Positions 8,338-16,377 of a DNA stretch of 64,000 nt are shown in pieces. The translations under genes and the position numbers were made by a program. Origin of the DNA: Aquipuribacter nitratireducens (GTDB lineage Bacteria > Actinomycetota > Actinomycetes > Actinomycetales > JBBAYJ01); NCBI RefSeq assembly GCF_037860835.1, contig NZ_JBBEOG010000006.1:62001-126000 (forward strand), given 5' to 3'. A model generated the notes under the pieces. That model ran no database searches and was not told the origin of the DNA. It saw only the letters and a program-made list of their open reading frames with translations. Each line of letters begins with the position of its first letter. The stretch's first letter is position 1.

Positions 8338-8924
8338 AGTCCCGCCAGCTGCGCCCGCCCGGCCTGCGACAGCCGGTCCCGCAGGCGCGCGGCGGCCTCC
8401 TTCGTGAGCCCGGGGATGGTGGCGTCGGTCGAGGCGCTCGCGGTGTGGAGGCGGACCGTCGCGAGCCCGAGCGCGCGGTCGACGGGCCCGGCGCTCACGT
8501 CGACGTACTGCATGCGTCCGTACGGCACCACGGTGAGGGCGCGGAACATGATCCCGTGCCGCACGAGGAGGTCCTCCTCGCGCTCGGCGTAGCCCCACGC
8601 CCGGACCTGCCGCGGCACGACGACGAGGCTCACGACGGCGACGACGACGCCCACCGCCAGCGGCAGGAGGCCGAGACGGCTGTCGGCGACGACCAGGAGG
8701 ACGACCGAGGCGACGACGGTGAGGAGGAGGAAGATCCCGGCGCCCGCGAGGCGGACCCACGTGAGGCGCGGGCTCACCCGGGTCCACCGCACGCCCTCGG
8801 GGTCGAACGGCTCCGCACCCTCGACCGGCGGCAGGATGTCGCGCGGGGGGATGTCGCGCGGGACGGCGTGCGCGGACCCGGGGGCCTCGGGCTCGCCGCT
8901 CGGCTCTGGCTGGGACGTCGTCAC
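8334..8924 (-). CDS. PH-domain membrane protein, YdbS-like
   Basis: A 196-residue protein. About 45 Pro/Glu-rich residues precede two transmembrane segments (residues ~50-95) and one bPH2 domain (REEDLLVRHGIMFRALTVVPYGRMQYVDVSAGPVDRALGLATVRLHTASA). It is the partner of the larger YdbT-like protein encoded next. The GTG at 8924 is preferred because GGGGGAGGA lies 8 bases upstream; an in-frame GTG at 8942 would put that ribosome-binding site inside the coding region. The stop overlaps the next start (GTGA). Confidence 0.85.
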   Translation of the reverse strand: MTTSQPEPSGEPEAPGSAHAVPRDIPPRDILPPVEGAEPFDPEGVRWTRVSPRLTWVRLAGAGIFLLLTVVASVVLLVVADSRLGLLPLAVGVVVAVVSLVVVPRQVRAWGYAEREEDLLVRHGIMFRALTVVPYGRMQYVDVSAGPVDRALGLATVRLHTASASTDATIPGLTKEAAARLRDRLSQAGRAQLAGL

Positions 8925-8947
8925 GTGTCGATCCTCCCCCACCGGTA

Positions 8948-9030
8948 CAACCCCTGCCCCGCAGGGACCGTGGACGCCCGAACGCCCACTCCGGCGCTAC
9001 ACCCCCTGCTCCGCAGGGACCGTGGACGCC
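8948..9030. repeat. Imperfect direct repeat with small hairpins
   Basis: A ~30-base unit ending GCAGGGACCGTGGACGCC occurs at 8948-8978 and again at 8999-9030. Each copy carries a short inverted repeat (CCTG...CAGG type, e.g. CCCTG-CTCCG-CAGGG). It lies between the membrane coiled-coil gene and the PH gene pair, both on the minus strand. It could be a tandem attenuator or terminator, or a duplicated regulator site. Confidence 0.6.
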
Positions 9031-9052
9031 GTCGTGGACGCCCCCCCGGCTC

Positions 9053-9889
9053 TCAGGCGACGTCGCGGGCGGCGCGCACGGTCGACCGGGCCGTGCTGAC
9101 GCGCGACGGCTCGGACGTGCGCGGCTCGAGGACCGGGTCGGCGGCGTGACGGCCCCGGCGGGCGGGAGCGTCGAGGGCGGCGTCCTCGAGGCCCATGTCG
9201 GCCTCGGTGAACGCGTCGAACACCCGCAGGTCGACGCTGGCGAAGCTCCGCTGGCCCCGGATCGGGAGGGGCCGGGACGCCACGGGGACGCCCGCGGCCT
9301 CGGCGCGCCGAACGGCCTCGGTCGCGGCCGCCGTCTCGGCACGGGCCGCGTGCAGGCGCACCCGGAGCTCCTCGCGCGCGGCCACTGCGGCAGCGGCCGC
9401 GGCACGGGCGCGAGCGGCGTCCTCGCGGGCGCCCGACAGCTCGCCCCGCGCCGTCGCGAGCTCCACCCGCACCTGCCGCAGGTGCCGCCGGGCGGTCTCG
9501 AGCTCGGCCGCGGCGTCCGCGCGGGCGTCGGCGAGCGCCCCGACACGGTCGGACATGCGGCGCAGCTGCAGGTCGGCGACGGCGACCTCACCGGCGAGCA
9601 CGTGCCGGCGGCGCGTCTCGGTCGCGAGCGCGCGGCGGGCCCGCCCCAGGGCACGGCCGGTCACGACCGCCGGCGCCACCGCGGACACGGCCATGAGCGC
9701 GGTCCCGGCCGCGGGGTCGAGGGTCGATCCGACGAGCACGCCGCAGAGCCCGGCCGCCCCGACGAGGGCGAGCGCGGGACCGGACGGCCGCGCGCCCGCA
9801 GGACGCGACGGCTGGGCGACGCGACGGCGCGTGGGCAGGACGAGCTGCCACCACCGTCGGCGCGTGGACGCACGATGACGACCGGACAC
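9053..9889 (-). CDS. Membrane protein with coiled-coil domain, unknown function
   Basis: About 278 residues from the GTG at 9889. A very basic N-terminus (RRRWW, RRR) is followed by two hydrophobic segments (~residues 39-54 and 62-78). A long Ala/Arg/Glu heptad-rich coiled coil then spans ~85-190, and a conserved-looking SRPLPIRGQRSFASVDLRVFDAFTEADMGL block precedes a polar tail. It is not recognised. The topology, two membrane segments with a cytoplasmic coil, is compatible with a scaffold. The start is uncertain: no strong ribosome-binding site precedes 9889 and the frame stays open to 9961. A stem-loop terminator lies just upstream. Confidence 0.6.
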   Translation of the reverse strand: MSGRHRASTRRRWWQLVLPTRRRVAQPSRPAGARPSGPALALVGAAGLCGVLVGSTLDPAAGTALMAVSAVAPAVVTGRALGRARRALATETRRRHVLAGEVAVADLQLRRMSDRVGALADARADAAAELETARRHLRQVRVELATARGELSGAREDAARARAAAAAAVAAREELRVRLHAARAETAAATEAVRRAEAAGVPVASRPLPIRGQRSFASVDLRVFDAFTEADMGLEDAALDAPARRGRHAADPVLEPRTSEPSRVSTARSTVRAARDVA

Positions 9890-9960
9890 GGTCCGTGATC
9901 TTACGGACGGCACCCTGCGTCGCCGGGAACGCCACGCCGCGCACCGGACCGGGCGCGGCA

Positions 9961-9991
9961 CGGGCCCGGCGCGAAGGTCGCACCGGGCCCG
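9961..9991 (-). terminator. Stem-loop terminator behind the ABC substrate-binding protein gene
   Basis: CGGGCCCGG at 9961-9969 pairs with CCGGGCCCG at 9983-9991 across a 13-base loop. It begins 12 bases past the stop of the substrate-binding protein gene. No T-run follows, as is usual in high-GC actinomycetes. Confidence 0.65.
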
Positions 9992-10003
9992 CGACGACGA
10001 CGG

Positions 10004-10987
10004 TCAGCCGCCGAGCAGCCCCTCCTCCTCGAGGAAGCTGCGGGCGACGTCCTCGGGCAGCTCGCGGTCGGCGTCGACACGGCGGTTGAGCTCGGCCAGG
10101 TCCTCGGTCTCGAGCACCGGGGCGAGCGAGTTGAGGGTCTCGACGAGGGTCTGGTCCTCGGCCGCCCCGGCGTTGGCGACGGGCACGAGGTTGTCGGCCA
10201 GCTGCAGGGACTGGTCGTCCTCGAGCAGCACGAGCCCGTCGTCGGCGAGGGTCGCGTCCGTCGTGCCGACGAGCGCCATGTCGGCCTCGCCGGCGATGAC
10301 GGCCTGCTTGGCCTGCGGGCTGCCGAAGCCGAGAGGCAGGACCTCGGTGACGTCGAAGCCGTAGGTCTCCTCCAGCCCGGGCTCGCAGAAGGGCCGGGTC
10401 GGGCACTCCTCGGTGGCGGCGAGGACGATCTCCGGCTGGAAGGCCGCGAAGTCCGACAGCGTCGTGATGTCGTTCTCGGTGGCGACCGACTCGAGGATCG
10501 CGTAGCCGTTCTGGCTCGATGCTGCCGCGGGCTCCAGCACGACGAGACCGAGCTCCTCGGCGAGGGGCCGCATCGCCTCGACGGTGCTCTGCGCGTCGTT
10601 CGTGGCGACCACCTCGGCCTCGGGCCCGTTGACCTCGCGGTTGAGGTACTCCGCCATCGTGGCGGCGTACTCCGGCACGACGTCGATCTCGCCGCTGATC
10701 AGCGCGTCGCCGTAGATCTCGCGGGAGTCGCTCGCCACGGTCTCGACCGTGTAGCCCGCGTCCTCCAGGAGGGCGGCGTACATCGCCGTCATGATCTGCA
10801 TCTCGGTGAAGTTGGCGCCGCCGACGACGACGGTGCCGGCCGGGGCGTCGGCGGCGTCGGAGGCACCGCCGCCCGCCGCCGGCTCGGAGGACTCCGCGAG
10901 CGGGTCGCCGGACCCGCACGCGGCGAGCGCGAACGTGGCGACGACGGCGGCGGGCAGCAGGGCGCGCCGCAGGATGCTGGTGGTCAT
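10004..10987 (-). CDS. Glycine betaine/choline-type ABC transporter substrate-binding lipoprotein
   Basis: A 327-residue OpuAC/OsmX-family binding protein. A signal peptide ends in the lipobox LAAC (Cys24), so it should be lipid-anchored outside the membrane. The mature part begins VVVGGANFTEMQIMTAMYAALLEDAGYTV and has SGEIDVVPEYAATMAEYLN, typical of OpuCC/OsmX-type proteins for quaternary ammonium osmolytes. The ATG at 10987 has AGAAGGCG 7 bases upstream. A 182-base gap separates it from the permease genes, so it may have its own promoter. The ligand (betaine, choline, carnitine or ergothioneine-like) is inferred from family only. Confidence 0.9.
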   Translation of the reverse strand: MTTSILRRALLPAAVVATFALAACGSGDPLAESSEPAAGGGASDAADAPAGTVVVGGANFTEMQIMTAMYAALLEDAGYTVETVASDSREIYGDALISGEIDVVPEYAATMAEYLNREVNGPEAEVVATNDAQSTVEAMRPLAEELGLVVLEPAAASSQNGYAILESVATENDITTLSDFAAFQPEIVLAATEECPTRPFCEPGLEETYGFDVTEVLPLGFGSPQAKQAVIAGEADMALVGTTDATLADDGLVLLEDDQSLQLADNLVPVANAGAAEDQTLVETLNSLAPVLETEDLAELNRRVDADRELPEDVARSFLEEEGLLGG

Positions 10988-11169
10988 GGGTGTTCGCCTT
11001 CTGTGTCCCGGGGCCTGCGCCCCGCGTGTCTGGCCGTGCACGGTGGCCGGCAGGTGTCGGCACCGCTGGACGGGACGTCCCGCCTGTCCGGTCTGTCTAA
11101 CCCCCACGGCTGACAGCCGCATCCCACGGGAGCCGTCCCCCACATCACGATCCGGGAACGGTTGCGGAC

Positions 11170-11934
11170 TCAGCCCGTCGGGACCCGCTGCCGGTCGGTC
11201 GTGCCCGGCCGGTCGGCCGCCTCGGCCTCGTCGACCTCCGCCTCACCCACCGCACGACTCGACCTCGCCGGCGTGAGGCGCCGCTGGAGGAGCTGGAAGG
11301 CGAGCTCGACCGCGACGGCGAACAGCGCGACGAGCACGGCGCCGCCGATCAGCTGGGCGGTGTCCTGGTTGCCGAACCCCGCGGTGATGAACCGGCCGAG
11401 GCCCGGCCCGGCGATGATCGCCGCGATCGTGGCGGTCGCGATGACCTGGGCCGTGGCGATCCGCAGCCCGGCCACCACGAGCGGCACCGCGAGCGGCAGC
11501 TCGACCCGGAACAGCACCTGGCGTCCCGTGAGCCCCATGCCCCGCGCCGCCTCCACGAGGTCCGCGTCGACCCCCCGCATGCCGGCGTACGCGTTGGTGA
11601 GGATCGGGGGGATCGCGAAGAGGACCAGGGCCGCGACCGTGCACGTCACGACGTTCGTGATGCCGAAGGGCTCGGGCGACAGGACGAGGATCACGAGCAC
11701 GGCGAGGGTCGGGACGGCGCGGCCCAGGTTCGCGACCGCGGACGCGAGCGCCCCGCCGCGGCCGAGGTGCCCGAGCACGAGCGCCACCGGCAGGCCGACC
11801 AGGGCGGCGATGAGGACGCTCACACCGGATATCCACACGTGCTCCCACAGCCGGACGGGGATGCCCGCGCTGCCGGACCAGTTCGCCGGGTCGGTGAGCC
11901 ACGCCCAGACCGCGCCGAGGAGGGAGTCGTTCAC
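11170..11934 (-). CDS. ABC transporter permease (OpuCD/OpuCB type)
   Basis: Inner-membrane permease of 254 residues with about six membrane segments. The BPD_transp_1 coupling signature reads EAARGMGLTGRQVLFRVELPLAVP. The N-terminal WLTDPANWSGSAGIPVRLWEHVWIS segment is characteristic of osmolyte OpuC permeases. The GTG start overlaps the stop of the sister permease gene by four bases. It should act with the second permease, the upstream binding lipoprotein and the divergently encoded ATPase. The C-terminus is a polar, acidic tail (EAEVDEAEAADRPG). Confidence 0.92.
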   Translation of the reverse strand: MNDSLLGAVWAWLTDPANWSGSAGIPVRLWEHVWISGVSVLIAALVGLPVALVLGHLGRGGALASAVANLGRAVPTLAVLVILVLSPEPFGITNVVTCTVAALVLFAIPPILTNAYAGMRGVDADLVEAARGMGLTGRQVLFRVELPLAVPLVVAGLRIATAQVIATATIAAIIAGPGLGRFITAGFGNQDTAQLIGGAVLVALFAVAVELAFQLLQRRLTPARSSRAVGEAEVDEAEAADRPGTTDRQRVPTG

Positions 11935-12611
11935 GCGGCACGCTCCCGCGACCACGGCGTGACCCGGCGCTCGAGGAGGAGCAGCAGCCCGTCGAGGGCG
12001 AGCGCGAGGACGACCACGAGCACCGTCGCGGTGAGGACCTCGGCGTTGAAGCGGCTGTTGAGCCCGATGATGATGCGGTTGCCGAGGCCGCCGTAGCCGA
12101 AGAGCCCGCCGACGGTCACGAGCGCGACTGTCGACACCGTCGCGATCCGGACGCCGGCGAGGATCGCGGGCAGGGCGAGCGGGAGCTCGACGCTCCACAG
12201 CCGCCGACGTGCGCTCAGCCCCATGCCGGCGGCGGCGTCGAGGGTGTCGGCGGGCACCTGCTGGAGCCCGACGACGATGTTCCGCAGGAGGATCCCGAGG
12301 GAGTAGATGGCGAGACCGACGACGACGATGCTCGGACCGAAGGGCAGCCCCAGGGCGAGCAGCAGGGGGAACATCGCGAGCGACGGCACGGTGTAGAGGA
12401 CCGTCGCGACGGCGGACGCCCCTGTCTCGACGAGCGCGGACCGGCTCGCCAGCACCCCGAGGGGCAGTGCGACGACGAGCCCGAGCAGGACCGCGGCGAA
12501 CGTGAGCCCGACGTGGTCGACGAGGGCGTCGAGCAGGATGTCCTGGCGCGTCGTCACGTACTCGGGGCAGACCCACGCGTTGCGCTGCAGACAGGACTCG
12601 GCGACGCTCAT
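11931..12611 (-). CDS. ABC transporter permease (OpuCB type)
   Basis: Permease of 226 residues, sister to the next gene. The N-terminal CLQRNAWVCPEYVTTRQDI segment is typical of OpuCB/ProW-like osmolyte permeases. Six hydrophobic segments follow, and the EAA-loop equivalent is DAAAGMGLSARRRLWSVELPLALP. The ATG at 12611 gives the family N-terminus. It is the first gene of the minus-strand half of the importer, divergent from the ATPase gene across 72 bases, and is coupled to the next permease through a GTGA overlap. Confidence 0.9.
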   Translation of the reverse strand: MSVAESCLQRNAWVCPEYVTTRQDILLDALVDHVGLTFAAVLLGLVVALPLGVLASRSALVETGASAVATVLYTVPSLAMFPLLLALGLPFGPSIVVVGLAIYSLGILLRNIVVGLQQVPADTLDAAAGMGLSARRRLWSVELPLALPAILAGVRIATVSTVALVTVGGLFGYGGLGNRIIIGLNSRFNAEVLTATVLVVVLALALDGLLLLLERRVTPWSRERAA

Positions 12612-12683
12612 CGGATGGTCGACGAGGGCGCCCGGCACGCCACCGACGCTAGCGACGACACCGCGACACCGCCCGGTGAGGTG

Positions 12684-13826
12684 ATGATCCGGCTCCGGGG
12701 CGTCCGCAAGGAGTACGCCGACGGCACGGTCGCCGTCGAGGGCCTCGACCTCGACGTCCGCCGCGGCGAGCTCGTCGCCCTCGTCGGCCCCTCCGGCTGC
12801 GGCAAGTCGACGATCCTGCGGATGGTGAACCGGCTCATCGAGCCGAGCGGCGGGTCGATCGAGGTCGACGGGACCGACGTCATCCACGCCGACGGCCCCA
12901 CCATGCGCCGCGGCATCGGGTACGTCATCCAGTCCGGGGGCCTCTTCCCGCACCGGACCGTGGCCGACAACGTCGCGACGGTCCCCCGCCTCGTCGGCTG
13001 GGACAGGCGCCGCACGCGCGAGCGGGTCGACGAGCTGCTCGGCCTCGTCGGGCTCGACGCCCAGCGGCACGGACCGCGGTACCCCCACGAGCTGTCCGGC
13101 GGGCAGCGGCAGCGCGTCGGCGTCGCGCGGGCGCTCGCGGTCGACCCGCCCGTCCTCCTCATGGACGAGCCGTTCGGCGCCGTCGACCCGCTCGTGCGCG
13201 ACCGGCTGCAGATCGAGTTCCGCCGGCTGCAGCAGCGTCTGGGGACCACGGTCCTCCTCGTCACCCACGACATCGACGAGGCCGTACGCATCGCCGACCG
13301 CATCGCCGTCCTCAGCGTCGGCGGGCGGCTCGAGCAGTACGACGCGCCGGCGAACGTCCTCGGGGCTCCCGCGACGGAGTTCGTCGCGGACTTCGTCGGG
13401 GCCGACCGCGGCCTGCGCCGCCTCGCCGTCACCCCGATCCTCGACGAGGACCTCGAGCACCCGCCGACGGTGCAGGTGTCGGACACCACCGACCACGCCC
13501 TCGCCCTCCTCGAGGCGTCCCACCTCGACTACGCCGTCGTCCTCGACGGCGACGCGCTGCGCGGCTGGGTGTCGCAGCAGGCGCTGCGGCGCGGGCACAC
13601 CGTCGGGGAGGTGCGCCGCCGCTTCGACGACACGGTCGACTGCCGCGACAGCCTCAAGACGGGCTTCAGCGAGATCGTCGCCCACGACGCCGGCTGGCTG
13701 CCCGTCCTCGACGGCGAGCGCTACATGGGCGTCCTCACTCCGGACTCGGTGCACCGGGCGCTGCGGCGCCTCCTGCCGGAGCGGGTCGACGGGGAGCTCC
13801 CCCGGGTCGTGAACCTCGCCGTCTGA
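12684..13826 (+). CDS. Glycine betaine/choline-type ABC transporter ATP-binding protein
   Basis: ATPase of 380 residues that powers the importer encoded divergently. Walker A is GPSGCGKST at residues 35-43, the signature is LSGGQRQR near 135, Walker B with the following Glu is LLMDEPFG near 155, and the switch His is in LLVTHD. The C-terminal 120 residues (VQVSDTTDHALALLEASHLDYAVVLDGDALRGWVS) are CBS-like, as in OpuCA/OpuAA, where they sense ionic strength. The start is ATG, with GTG three bases earlier as an alternative; GGTGAG lies close upstream. A strong hairpin follows the stop. Confidence 0.93.
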   Translation: MIRLRGVRKEYADGTVAVEGLDLDVRRGELVALVGPSGCGKSTILRMVNRLIEPSGGSIEVDGTDVIHADGPTMRRGIGYVIQSGGLFPHRTVADNVATVPRLVGWDRRRTRERVDELLGLVGLDAQRHGPRYPHELSGGQRQRVGVARALAVDPPVLLMDEPFGAVDPLVRDRLQIEFRRLQQRLGTTVLLVTHDIDEAVRIADRIAVLSVGGRLEQYDAPANVLGAPATEFVADFVGADRGLRRLAVTPILDEDLEHPPTVQVSDTTDHALALLEASHLDYAVVLDGDALRGWVSQQALRRGHTVGEVRRRFDDTVDCRDSLKTGFSEIVAHDAGWLPVLDGERYMGVLTPDSVHRALRRLLPERVDGELPRVVNLAV

Positions 13827-13830
13827 CGTC

Positions 13831-13850
13831 CCGCTCCGCGCCCGGAGCGG
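13831..13850 (+). terminator. Hairpin terminator after the ABC ATPase gene
   Basis: CCGCTCCG at 13831-13838 pairs perfectly with CGGAGCGG at 13843-13850 around a 4-base loop. It starts five bases after the stop codon. It separates the transporter gene from the GGAD-repeat gene. Confidence 0.65.
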
Positions 13851-13930
13851 CGACCGGGCCGTCCCGCCTCGCGGGCGGGTCGGGGCTGGGAGATGCTCCC
13901 CGTACCGACCACCACACGAGGAGGACGCAC

Positions 13931-14194
13931 ATGGCGCTCGACGACGAGATGACGACGACCGGCGGGGACGAGCACGGTCCCGCGGACCACGGCGCCGAGG
14001 GCGTGCCCGGTGAGCACGACGGCGGCGCGGACGGCGGTGCGGACGGCGGTGCGGACGGCGGTGCGGACGGCGGCGCGGACGGCGGCGCGGACGGTGGGGC
14101 GGAGCACGGCCCGGCCGACCACGGCGCCGACGGCACCCCCGGGGAGCACGACGGCGGGGCGGACGGCGGCGCCGACAGCGGGGCGGACCGCTGA
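13931..14194 (+). CDS. GGAD-repeat acidic small protein, unknown function
   Basis: An 87-residue, highly acidic peptide made almost only of Gly, Ala, Asp, Glu, His and Pro, with no Cys, Lys or aromatic residue. Residues 31-54 are six perfect GGAD tetrads, then GGAE. A module, EHGPADHGAxGxPGEHD followed by GGAD units, occurs twice (starting at Glu14 and Glu58, 44 residues apart). The ATG has a strong GAGGAGGA 7 bases upstream, and a hairpin isolates it from the gene before. It is immediately followed by a JmjC/cupin oxygenase-like gene. The His/Asp pattern could bind metal, or the peptide could be a substrate of the cupin enzyme; both are inference. I recognise no family. Confidence 0.7.
   Translation: MALDDEMTTTGGDEHGPADHGAEGVPGEHDGGADGGADGGADGGADGGADGGADGGAEHGPADHGADGTPGEHDGGADGGADSGADR
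13970..14164 (+). repeat. Duplicated 63-base module in the GGAD gene
   Basis: The segment at 13970-14032 (residues 14-34) is repeated at 14102-14164 (residues 58-78) with mostly third-position differences. The difference at synonymous sites suggests an old duplication kept by selection on the protein. Confidence 0.8.
14021..14104 (+). repeat. 12-base tandem repeats encoding GGAD units
   Basis: Seven 12-base units of the form GGCGGTGCGGAC (third-position variants) encode six GGAD and one GGAE tetrad. Unit gain or loss would stay in frame. Confidence 0.9.
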
Positions 14195-15459
14195 CGACCA
14201 CGGACAGCGCCCACCAGGGCGGCACGACGCGCCGGGCGGTCACCGACCGCCCGGCGCTGTCGCGCTGCACCGCGGTGCCGGTCGGGGAGTTCGCCGAGCG
14301 CGTGTGGGCGCGCGTGCCCTCCCTCAGCAGCGCCGCCGACCTGCCGCGGGACTTCACCGACCTCCTCGACCTCGCCGACGTCGACCGGCTGCTGTCCGAG
14401 CAGGGCCTGCGCACCCCGTTCCTGCGTCTGGCGAAGGACGGGCAGGTCGTGCCCGAGTGGCGCTGGACCGGTGGTGGCGGCGTCGGCGCCGGCATCGCCG
14501 ACCAGGTCCGCGACGACCGGGTCGCCGAGCTCTTCGCGGACGGCGCGACGGTCGTGCTGCAGGCGCTGCACCGCACGCACGCGCCGCTCGTCCGCTTCGC
14601 CGCGGACCTCGCCGCGGACCTCGGCCACCCCGTGCAGGTCAACGCCTACGTGACGCCGCCGCAGAACCAGGGGTTCGCCTCCCACTACGACGTCCACGAC
14701 GTCTTCGTCCTCCAGGTCGCGGGCGAGAAGCGGTGGCGCCTGCACGCGCCGGTCGTCACCGACCCGCTGCGCGACGACCCGTGGACCGACCACCGCGCCG
14801 ACGTCGAGGCCCGCGCGGCCGAGGCGCCGTACCTCGAGGCCGTGCTGCGCCCCGGCGACGCCCTCTACCTGCCGCGCGGCTGGCTGCACGCCGCGACGGC
14901 ACTGGGTGACGTGTCGGCCCACCTCACCGTCGGGGTCCACGTGCGGACGCGCGCCGCGCTGGTCGAGGAGCTCGCCCGGCTCGTCCTCGACGACCCCGCC
15001 CTGCGGTCGACGCTGCCGCTCGGCACCGACCTCACCGCACCCGACGCGCTCGCCCCGCACCTGGACGCGACCGTCGACGCGCTCGTCTCACGGCTGCGCA
15101 CCGTCGACCCCGCGGCGCTCGCGGACCGCCTCACCGGTCCCGTGCTCTCGGGCAACCGCCCCGCGCCGCTGGCACCGCTCGCGCAGGCTGCGGCCGTCCG
15201 TACGACCGACGCGGCCACGCGGGTGCGTCTCCGGCCTGGTCTGCGCCACGTGCTCCGCGAGGACACCGACGAGGTCGTCGTCGTGACGGGCGACCGCCGT
15301 CTCGCCGTGCCGGCGCGCGCTGGCGACGCCGTCCGGACCCTGCTGTCCGGGGCCACGGTCTCGGCCGCCGGCCTGCCCGGCCTCGGCGTCGACGACGCGG
15401 TCGACCTCGTGCGGCGTCTGCTCCGCGACGGGCTCGTGGTGCCGGCACCGCCGGCGTGA
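14191..15459 (+). CDS. JmjC/cupin-4 domain protein (putative Fe(II)/2-oxoglutarate hydroxylase)
   Basis: A cupin_4/JmjC-like protein of up to 422 residues, related to ribosomal-protein hydroxylases such as YcfD/RoxA. Metal-ligand candidates are His165 and Asp167 in SHYDVHDVF, and His233 in LPRGWLHA (numbered from 14191). The QVNAYVTPP and GEKRWRLH segments match the family. A C-terminal helical/winged region follows. The first usual start is GTG at 14275, but the conserved-looking SRCTAVPVGEFAERVW region begins upstream of it. CTG at 14191, overlapping the stop of the GGAD gene as CTGA, fits better. The next gene overlaps by four bases, so all three are probably one transcript. The substrate is unknown. 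Confidence 0.85.
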   Translation: MTTTDSAHQGGTTRRAVTDRPALSRCTAVPVGEFAERVWARVPSLSSAADLPRDFTDLLDLADVDRLLSEQGLRTPFLRLAKDGQVVPEWRWTGGGGVGAGIADQVRDDRVAELFADGATVVLQALHRTHAPLVRFAADLAADLGHPVQVNAYVTPPQNQGFASHYDVHDVFVLQVAGEKRWRLHAPVVTDPLRDDPWTDHRADVEARAAEAPYLEAVLRPGDALYLPRGWLHAATALGDVSAHLTVGVHVRTRAALVEELARLVLDDPALRSTLPLGTDLTAPDALAPHLDATVDALVSRLRTVDPAALADRLTGPVLSGNRPAPLAPLAQAAAVRTTDAATRVRLRPGLRHVLREDTDEVVVVTGDRRLAVPARAGDAVRTLLSGATVSAAGLPGLGVDDAVDLVRRLLRDGLVVPAPPA

Positions 15460-16373
15460 GCGCGTCGCACCGGCCACCGCGCTGCGCGGACGCCGCCGAA
15501 CGACGCGGTGACCCGCTCGCCGGGTCCGCGGTCCCCGTCGCCCGCTGGCTGCTCGTCGAGCAACCGGGCCCGTGGGGCCGGGAGGCGCTCACGCAGTCCC
15601 GGCTCGACGTCGACGTCGCGGCCCACCTCGGGACGGTGGCCCGGGAGGTGGGCGCACGCGTGCTCCTCGTCCGACGTCACGGGCGGGCCGGTCGGCACGG
15701 CCACGGCCGCCGGCACTGGGCGGTCGCCGACTCCCGACCCGGATCGGAGAGCCTCCGGTGGGGCCGCTACGACGACGAGCGGGAGCTGCTCGACCTCGAC
15801 CCGGCGACCCTGGTCGGCCCACCGGCGGCGGCCGGCCCGGCCGAGACCGTCTACCTCGTGTGCACCCACGCCCGGCACGACACGTGCTGCGCGGTCCGCG
15901 GTCGCGGCGTCGCCGCGGCCCTCGACGACGTCGCACCCGGGCGGGTGTGGGAGTGCTCCCACGTCGGCGGCTGCCGGTTCGCCGCCAACGTCGTGGTCCT
16001 CCCCCACGGGCTGTACTACGGGCGCGTGGGCCCCGCGTCCGCCCCGGCCCTCGTCGAGGCGACCGACCACGGCCACGTCGTGGCCGACCTCCTGCGGGGC
16101 CGGTCCTCCCTGAGCGGCGCCGCCCAGGCGGCCGAGCACCACGCCCGCCGCGTCCTCGCCGGACCCGACGTCACCCGCCTCGACGCGTTCCGGGCGCTGC
16201 GCGAGCGCGGGCTCGGCGGGGGCCGCGTCGAGGTGCGCCTGCTGCGCACCCGCACCGACCAGGTCGTCGACGTCACCGTCGCCCGTGAGGACACAGCAGC
16301 GCCGACCCTGCTGACGTGCGCGGCGACCCGTCCCGCCGCGCCCCAGGGGTGGCGGCTCGCCGGCCTGCGCTGA
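15456..16373 (+). CDS. Sucrase/ferredoxin-like (Suc_Fer) protein
   Basis: A 305-residue Suc_Fer-family protein with a thioredoxin-like 2Fe-2S ferredoxin fold. The N-terminal CADAAERRGDPLAGSA and WLLVEQPGPWG segments are typical. The cluster-binding region has CTHARHDTCCA followed by ECSHVGGCRFAANVVVLPHG and YYGRV. The usual GGHRF is GGCRF here, adding an extra Cys. The GTG start overlaps the cupin stop by four bases. A redox protein beside an oxygenase could supply electrons or act on the same product, but no partner has been shown for this family. Confidence 0.87.
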   Translation: MSASHRPPRCADAAERRGDPLAGSAVPVARWLLVEQPGPWGREALTQSRLDVDVAAHLGTVAREVGARVLLVRRHGRAGRHGHGRRHWAVADSRPGSESLRWGRYDDERELLDLDPATLVGPPAAAGPAETVYLVCTHARHDTCCAVRGRGVAAALDDVAPGRVWECSHVGGCRFAANVVVLPHGLYYGRVGPASAPALVEATDHGHVVADLLRGRSSLSGAAQAAEHHARRVLAGPDVTRLDAFRALRERGLGGGRVEVRLLRTRTDQVVDVTVAREDTAAPTLLTCAATRPAAPQGWRLAGLR

Positions 16374-16377
16374 CGCG

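Noticed and set aside
8941-9052. CRISPR-like repeat pair
   Set aside because: There are only two imperfect copies with a ~21-base interval, and no cas genes are in the window.
12612-12683. A riboswitch before the osmolyte transporter genes
   Set aside because: The divergent gap is only 72 bases and shows no long conserved stem pattern.
14010-14909. An alternative 299-residue frame running through the GGAD repeats into the cupin gene
   Set aside because: It gives Arg/Ala/Thr-rich sequence without motifs, while the other frames carry a strong ribosome-binding site (GGAD gene) and the HxD...H motif (cupin gene).
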